Source of the DNA: Candidatus Phycorickettsia trachydisci
Lineage (GTDB): Bacteria; Pseudomonadota; Alphaproteobacteria; Rickettsiales; Rickettsiaceae
Direction: 5' to 3'
Assembly (NCBI GenBank): GCA_945875085.1
Contig: CAMCJU010000024.1
Span: forward strand, 1 to 9,446
Length of the DNA stretch: 9,446 bases
The translations under genes and the position numbers were made by a program. Positions 7,646 through 9,446 of this stretch are shown in pieces; positions within the stretch are counted from its first letter, which is position 1; every line of letters starts with the position of its first letter. Below the pieces are notes generated by a model. The model searched no databases, had not been told where the DNA came from, and saw only the letters and a program-made list of their open reading frames with translations.

Positions 7646-7673
7646 TTGCAAGAATATTTTCTAGTGGTATAAT
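7646..7673 (+). promoter_or_regulatory. Extended -10 sigma-70 promoter for gapR (and probably thrS)
   Basis: A perfect TATAAT (7668-7673) is preceded by TG plus one base (7665-7667), making a full extended -10 element. A -35-like TTGCAA (7646-7651, four of six consensus bases) lies 16 bp upstream. Transcription would start near 7680, about 22 nt before the gapR ATG at 7703. It falls in the only gap between cysS and gapR, and is the strongest promoter-like sequence I can find here. It should be read by the RpoD encoded in the same window. Confidence 0.75.
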
Positions 7674-7702
7674 CATCTAAATAAATACTATCAAAATTAA
7701 TT

Positions 7703-7945
7703 ATGGACGAAGTAACAAACATATCAAAAGAGCAGCTTAAGCACATAGTCGATAAGCTCGAGAGGCTTGAAGAGGAAAAGAGCAACGTGACCGAAGCGCT
7801 AAAAGAGGTTTTCGGCGAAGCCAAAAGCACTGGCTTTGATGTTAAAACTTTAAAGCAAATTTTAAAGCTCAGAAAAATGGATCGCGCTAAACTCCAAGAG
7901 CAAGATAGTTTGATAGAGCTCTATCGTGATATTTTAAACGTATGA
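7703..7945 (+). CDS. gapR: GapR-family nucleoid protein (DUF2312/UPF0335)
   Basis: The 80-residue, charged, all-helical protein matches the DUF2312/UPF0335 family, whose Caulobacter member GapR binds overtwisted DNA ahead of replication and transcription forks and stimulates gyrase and topoisomerase IV. Family marks are a long coiled-coil helix, QLKHIVDKLERLEEEKSNV at 11-29, the KEVFGEAKSTGFDVKTLK block at 34-51 (GFDVK is the most recognisable part), the basic LRKMDRAKLQEQD segment at 56-68 and the C-terminal LYRDIL. There is no signal peptide or membrane segment; it is expected on the nucleoid. Length is typical or slightly short at the N terminus. It has its own extended -10 promoter and a short leader without a Shine-Dalgarno. 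Its TGA stop overlaps the ATG of a 7-codon minicistron that leads to thrS. The family call is firm. The in vivo role is inferred from Caulobacter. Confidence 0.92.
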   Translation: MDEVTNISKEQLKHIVDKLERLEEEKSNVTEALKEVFGEAKSTGFDVKTLKQILKLRKMDRAKLQEQDSLIELYRDILNV

Positions 7946-7965
7946 ATTCACATCCCTGCTTATGA
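7942..7965 (+). other. Seven-codon minicistron linking gapR to thrS (putative)
   Basis: ATG 7942-7944 overlaps the gapR stop as ATGA (7942-7945). It reads MNSHPCL and stops at TGA 7963-7965, which overlaps the thrS ATG (7962-7964), again as ATGA. A ribosome ending gapR could thus reinitiate here and then at thrS, which has no Shine-Dalgarno of its own. The overlaps are directly visible; translation of the peptide is inference. It holds no Thr codon, so it is not a classical threonine attenuation leader. Confidence 0.3.
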
Positions 7966-9446
7966 TCAATATCACTTTATCCGATAATCAAGTAAAGCAA
8001 GTTCCTGTAGGCTCTACTGGCTTAGATATTGCAAAATCTATTTCTAATAGTTTGGCAAAAATTGCCCTGGCAGTAGAAGTTGATTCTAAGATTTGCGATT
8101 TGCGCGTAGCGATAAATCACGATGCTTTGGTGCGAATTATTACGGTCAATGACTGGGAAGCTCAAGAGATACTACGTCATGATGCAGCGCACATACTTGC
8201 TCAGGCTGTAAAAAATCTTTTTCCTGACGTTCAGGTTACTATAGGCCCTGCAATTGAAGATGGCTTTTACTATGATTTTGCAACAAAGGACCCTTTTACT
8301 GCTCAGGATTTAGTTTCTATTGAAGAGGAAATGCTCCAAATTGTTAAGAAAAATGAGCAATTTGAGCGGATGGTTTGGAGTAGAAGTCAGGCGATTGATT
8401 ATTTTAATTCGATCAAAGAGTTCTACAAGGTTCAGATTATTCAAGATATCCCGCAAGATCAGGAGATAAGCGTCTTTAGGCAAGGCGATTTTATTGACCT
8501 GTGCAGGGGGCCTCATGGTATTTCTACCGGCTATGTCAAGCATTTTAAGTTGATGAAATTTTCAGGAGCATATTGGCGCGGAGATAGCAAGAACCAGATG
8601 CTGCAAAGGATTTACGGCACAGCATGGCTTACTAAGGAGAAGTTGGATAGCTATCTTTACATGCTTCAGGAGTCTGCTAAGCGTGATCATCGTAAGATTG
8701 GTAAAGATCTTGGCCTTTTTCACTTGCAGGAAGAGGCTCCTGGCATGGTCTTTTGGCACGAGAAGGGCTATACTCTATGGCGTATTATTGAAAGTTATAT
8801 CAGAGCTAAACTCCAGAAGAATGGCTATTTTGAGGTAAAAACGCCGCTGCTTTTAGATCGTAGTTTTTGGCAGGCCTCCGGTCATTGGGAGAAGTTTAGG
8901 GAAAATATGTTTGTCTGCGATGCTGAGAAGGAAATTATGGCTCTTAAGCCCATGAATTGTCCATGTCATGTGCAAATTTTTAAGCAAGGCGTCAAGAGTT
9001 ATAGAGACCTTCCGTTGCGTATGGCGGAGTTCGGCTCTTGCCATAGGTATGAACCGTCCGGCTCGCTACATGGCTTGATGAGAGTGCGCGGCTTTACGCA
9101 AGATGATGCCCATATCTTTTGTACAGAAGATCAAATCACGCACGAGACCATTGAGTTTTGTAATTTGCTTATCCAGGTGTATAAAGATTTTGGCTTTCAT
9201 GAAGTAGCTGTCAAGTTTTCCGATAGGCCAAAGGTTCGAGCAGGTAGCGACCAGGTCTGGGATAAGGCTGAGAATGCTTTGCGCCAAGCGGTAGATGCTT
9301 GCGGCCTTGATTATACTCTAAATCCAGGAGAGGGGGCGTTTTATGGGCCCAAGCTTGAATTTGTGTTAAAGGATGCAGTCGGTAGGCAGTGGCAGCTTGG
9401 TACTTTGCAGGTCGATTTTATTCTGCCTGAGCGCTTGGACGCTAAT
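7962..9446 (+). CDS. thrS: Threonyl-tRNA synthetase, N-terminal 495 residues (3' truncated by window edge)
   Basis: This class II synthetase charges tRNA(Thr) and edits Ser-tRNA(Thr). The frame is open from ATG 7962 to the window end, 495 of about 640 residues. An N-terminal TGS domain covers about 1-62. The editing domain follows, with the catalytic HxxxH as H73 and H77 (RHDAAHILA) and D179, C181 and H185 in GDFIDLCRGPH, so hydrolytic editing looks intact. The catalytic core shows zinc ligands C333 (MNCPCH) and H384 (DDAHIF), and motif 2 around CHRYEPSGSLHG (360-371). The third zinc His and motif 3 should lie just past the right edge, as does the anticodon-binding domain. ATG 7962 is the only start: TAA 7935-7937 is in frame upstream and no other ATG, GTG or TTG gives a usual N terminus. 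The start is 17 nt past the gapR stop with no Shine-Dalgarno, and the gene is probably transcribed with gapR. Confidence 0.97.
   Translation, partial: MINITLSDNQVKQVPVGSTGLDIAKSISNSLAKIALAVEVDSKICDLRVAINHDALVRIITVNDWEAQEILRHDAAHILAQAVKNLFPDVQVTIGPAIEDGFYYDFATKDPFTAQDLVSIEEEMLQIVKKNEQFERMVWSRSQAIDYFNSIKEFYKVQIIQDIPQDQEISVFRQGDFIDLCRGPHGISTGYVKHFKLMKFSGAYWRGDSKNQMLQRIYGTAWLTKEKLDSYLYMLQESAKRDHRKIGKDLGLFHLQEEAPGMVFWHEKGYTLWRIIESYIRAKLQKNGYFEVKTPLLLDRSFWQASGHWEKFRENMFVCDAEKEIMALKPMNCPCHVQIFKQGVKSYRDLPLRMAEFGSCHRYEPSGSLHGLMRVRGFTQDDAHIFCTEDQITHETIEFCNLLIQVYKDFGFHEVAVKFSDRPKVRAGSDQVWDKAENALRQAVDACGLDYTLNPGEGAFYGPKLEFVLKDAVGRQWQLGTLQVDFILPERLDAN

Noticed and set aside
7643..7659. Possible terminator hairpin ATATT-GCAAG-AATAT followed by Ts after cysS
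   Set aside because: The stem is five A/T pairs only, too weak to terminate, and it overlaps the -35 region of the gapR promoter.
7942..7965. Threonine attenuator leader for thrS
   Set aside because: The minicistron has no Thr codons and there are no alternative terminator/antiterminator stems in the 16-nt gap between gapR and thrS.
8310..9287. Four minus-strand open frames of 63-77 codons in the right end
   Set aside because: All are opposite the thrS reading frame, whose editing and catalytic motifs are intact and continuous to the window end.

Overview
The window is a compact, one-directional run of housekeeping genes from an AT-rich alphaproteobacterium. All genes are on the + strand, and the reduced, AT-biased style suggests a Rickettsiales/Holosporales-like, host-associated lineage. 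Three things support this: a GapR-family (DUF2312/UPF0335) protein, which is essentially alphaproteobacterial; an insertion in GatA between the 'PW' motif and the GGSSGGS serine motif, of a kind recalled from alphaproteobacterial and rickettsial GatA; and an alphaproteobacterial-style HIGN signature in CysRS. The lineage call is inference from family knowledge. No database search was run.

Layout. (1) 1-951: the C-terminal part of the disaggregase ClpB, cut by the left edge. (2) 952-1148: a 197-bp AT-rich gap holding a small hairpin and no convincing promoter. (3) 1149-6266: rpoD, the primary sigma factor, followed by gatC, gatA and gatB, the three subunits of the tRNA-dependent amidotransferase. 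(4) 6272-7633: cysS, cysteinyl-tRNA synthetase. Gaps from rpoD to cysS are 19, 7, 1 and 5 bp, so rpoD-gatCAB-cysS looks like one operon. (5) 7634-7702: a short gap with the best promoter of the window, a near-ideal extended -10 element. (6) 7703-7945: a GapR-like nucleoid protein. (7) 7962-9446: thrS, threonyl-tRNA synthetase, cut by the right edge; gapR and thrS are probably cotranscribed from the promoter at 7646-7673.

Together the genes cover protein rescue (ClpB), transcription initiation (RpoD), aminoacyl-tRNA supply (GatCAB, CysRS, ThrRS) and chromosome topology (GapR). No mobile element, CRISPR array, RNA gene, phage gene or defence system is visible, and no gene-free stretch exceeds 200 bp.

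This is mainly an ordinary core-genome region, and I do not see an undescribed system. The points worth a second look are modest: a primary sigma factor with no recognisable region 1.1 and with a C-terminal tail; a 7-codon minicistron joined by ATGA overlaps to both gapR and thrS; scarcity of Shine-Dalgarno sequences; an A9 tract inside rpoD; and a long stop-free frame just before rpoD.
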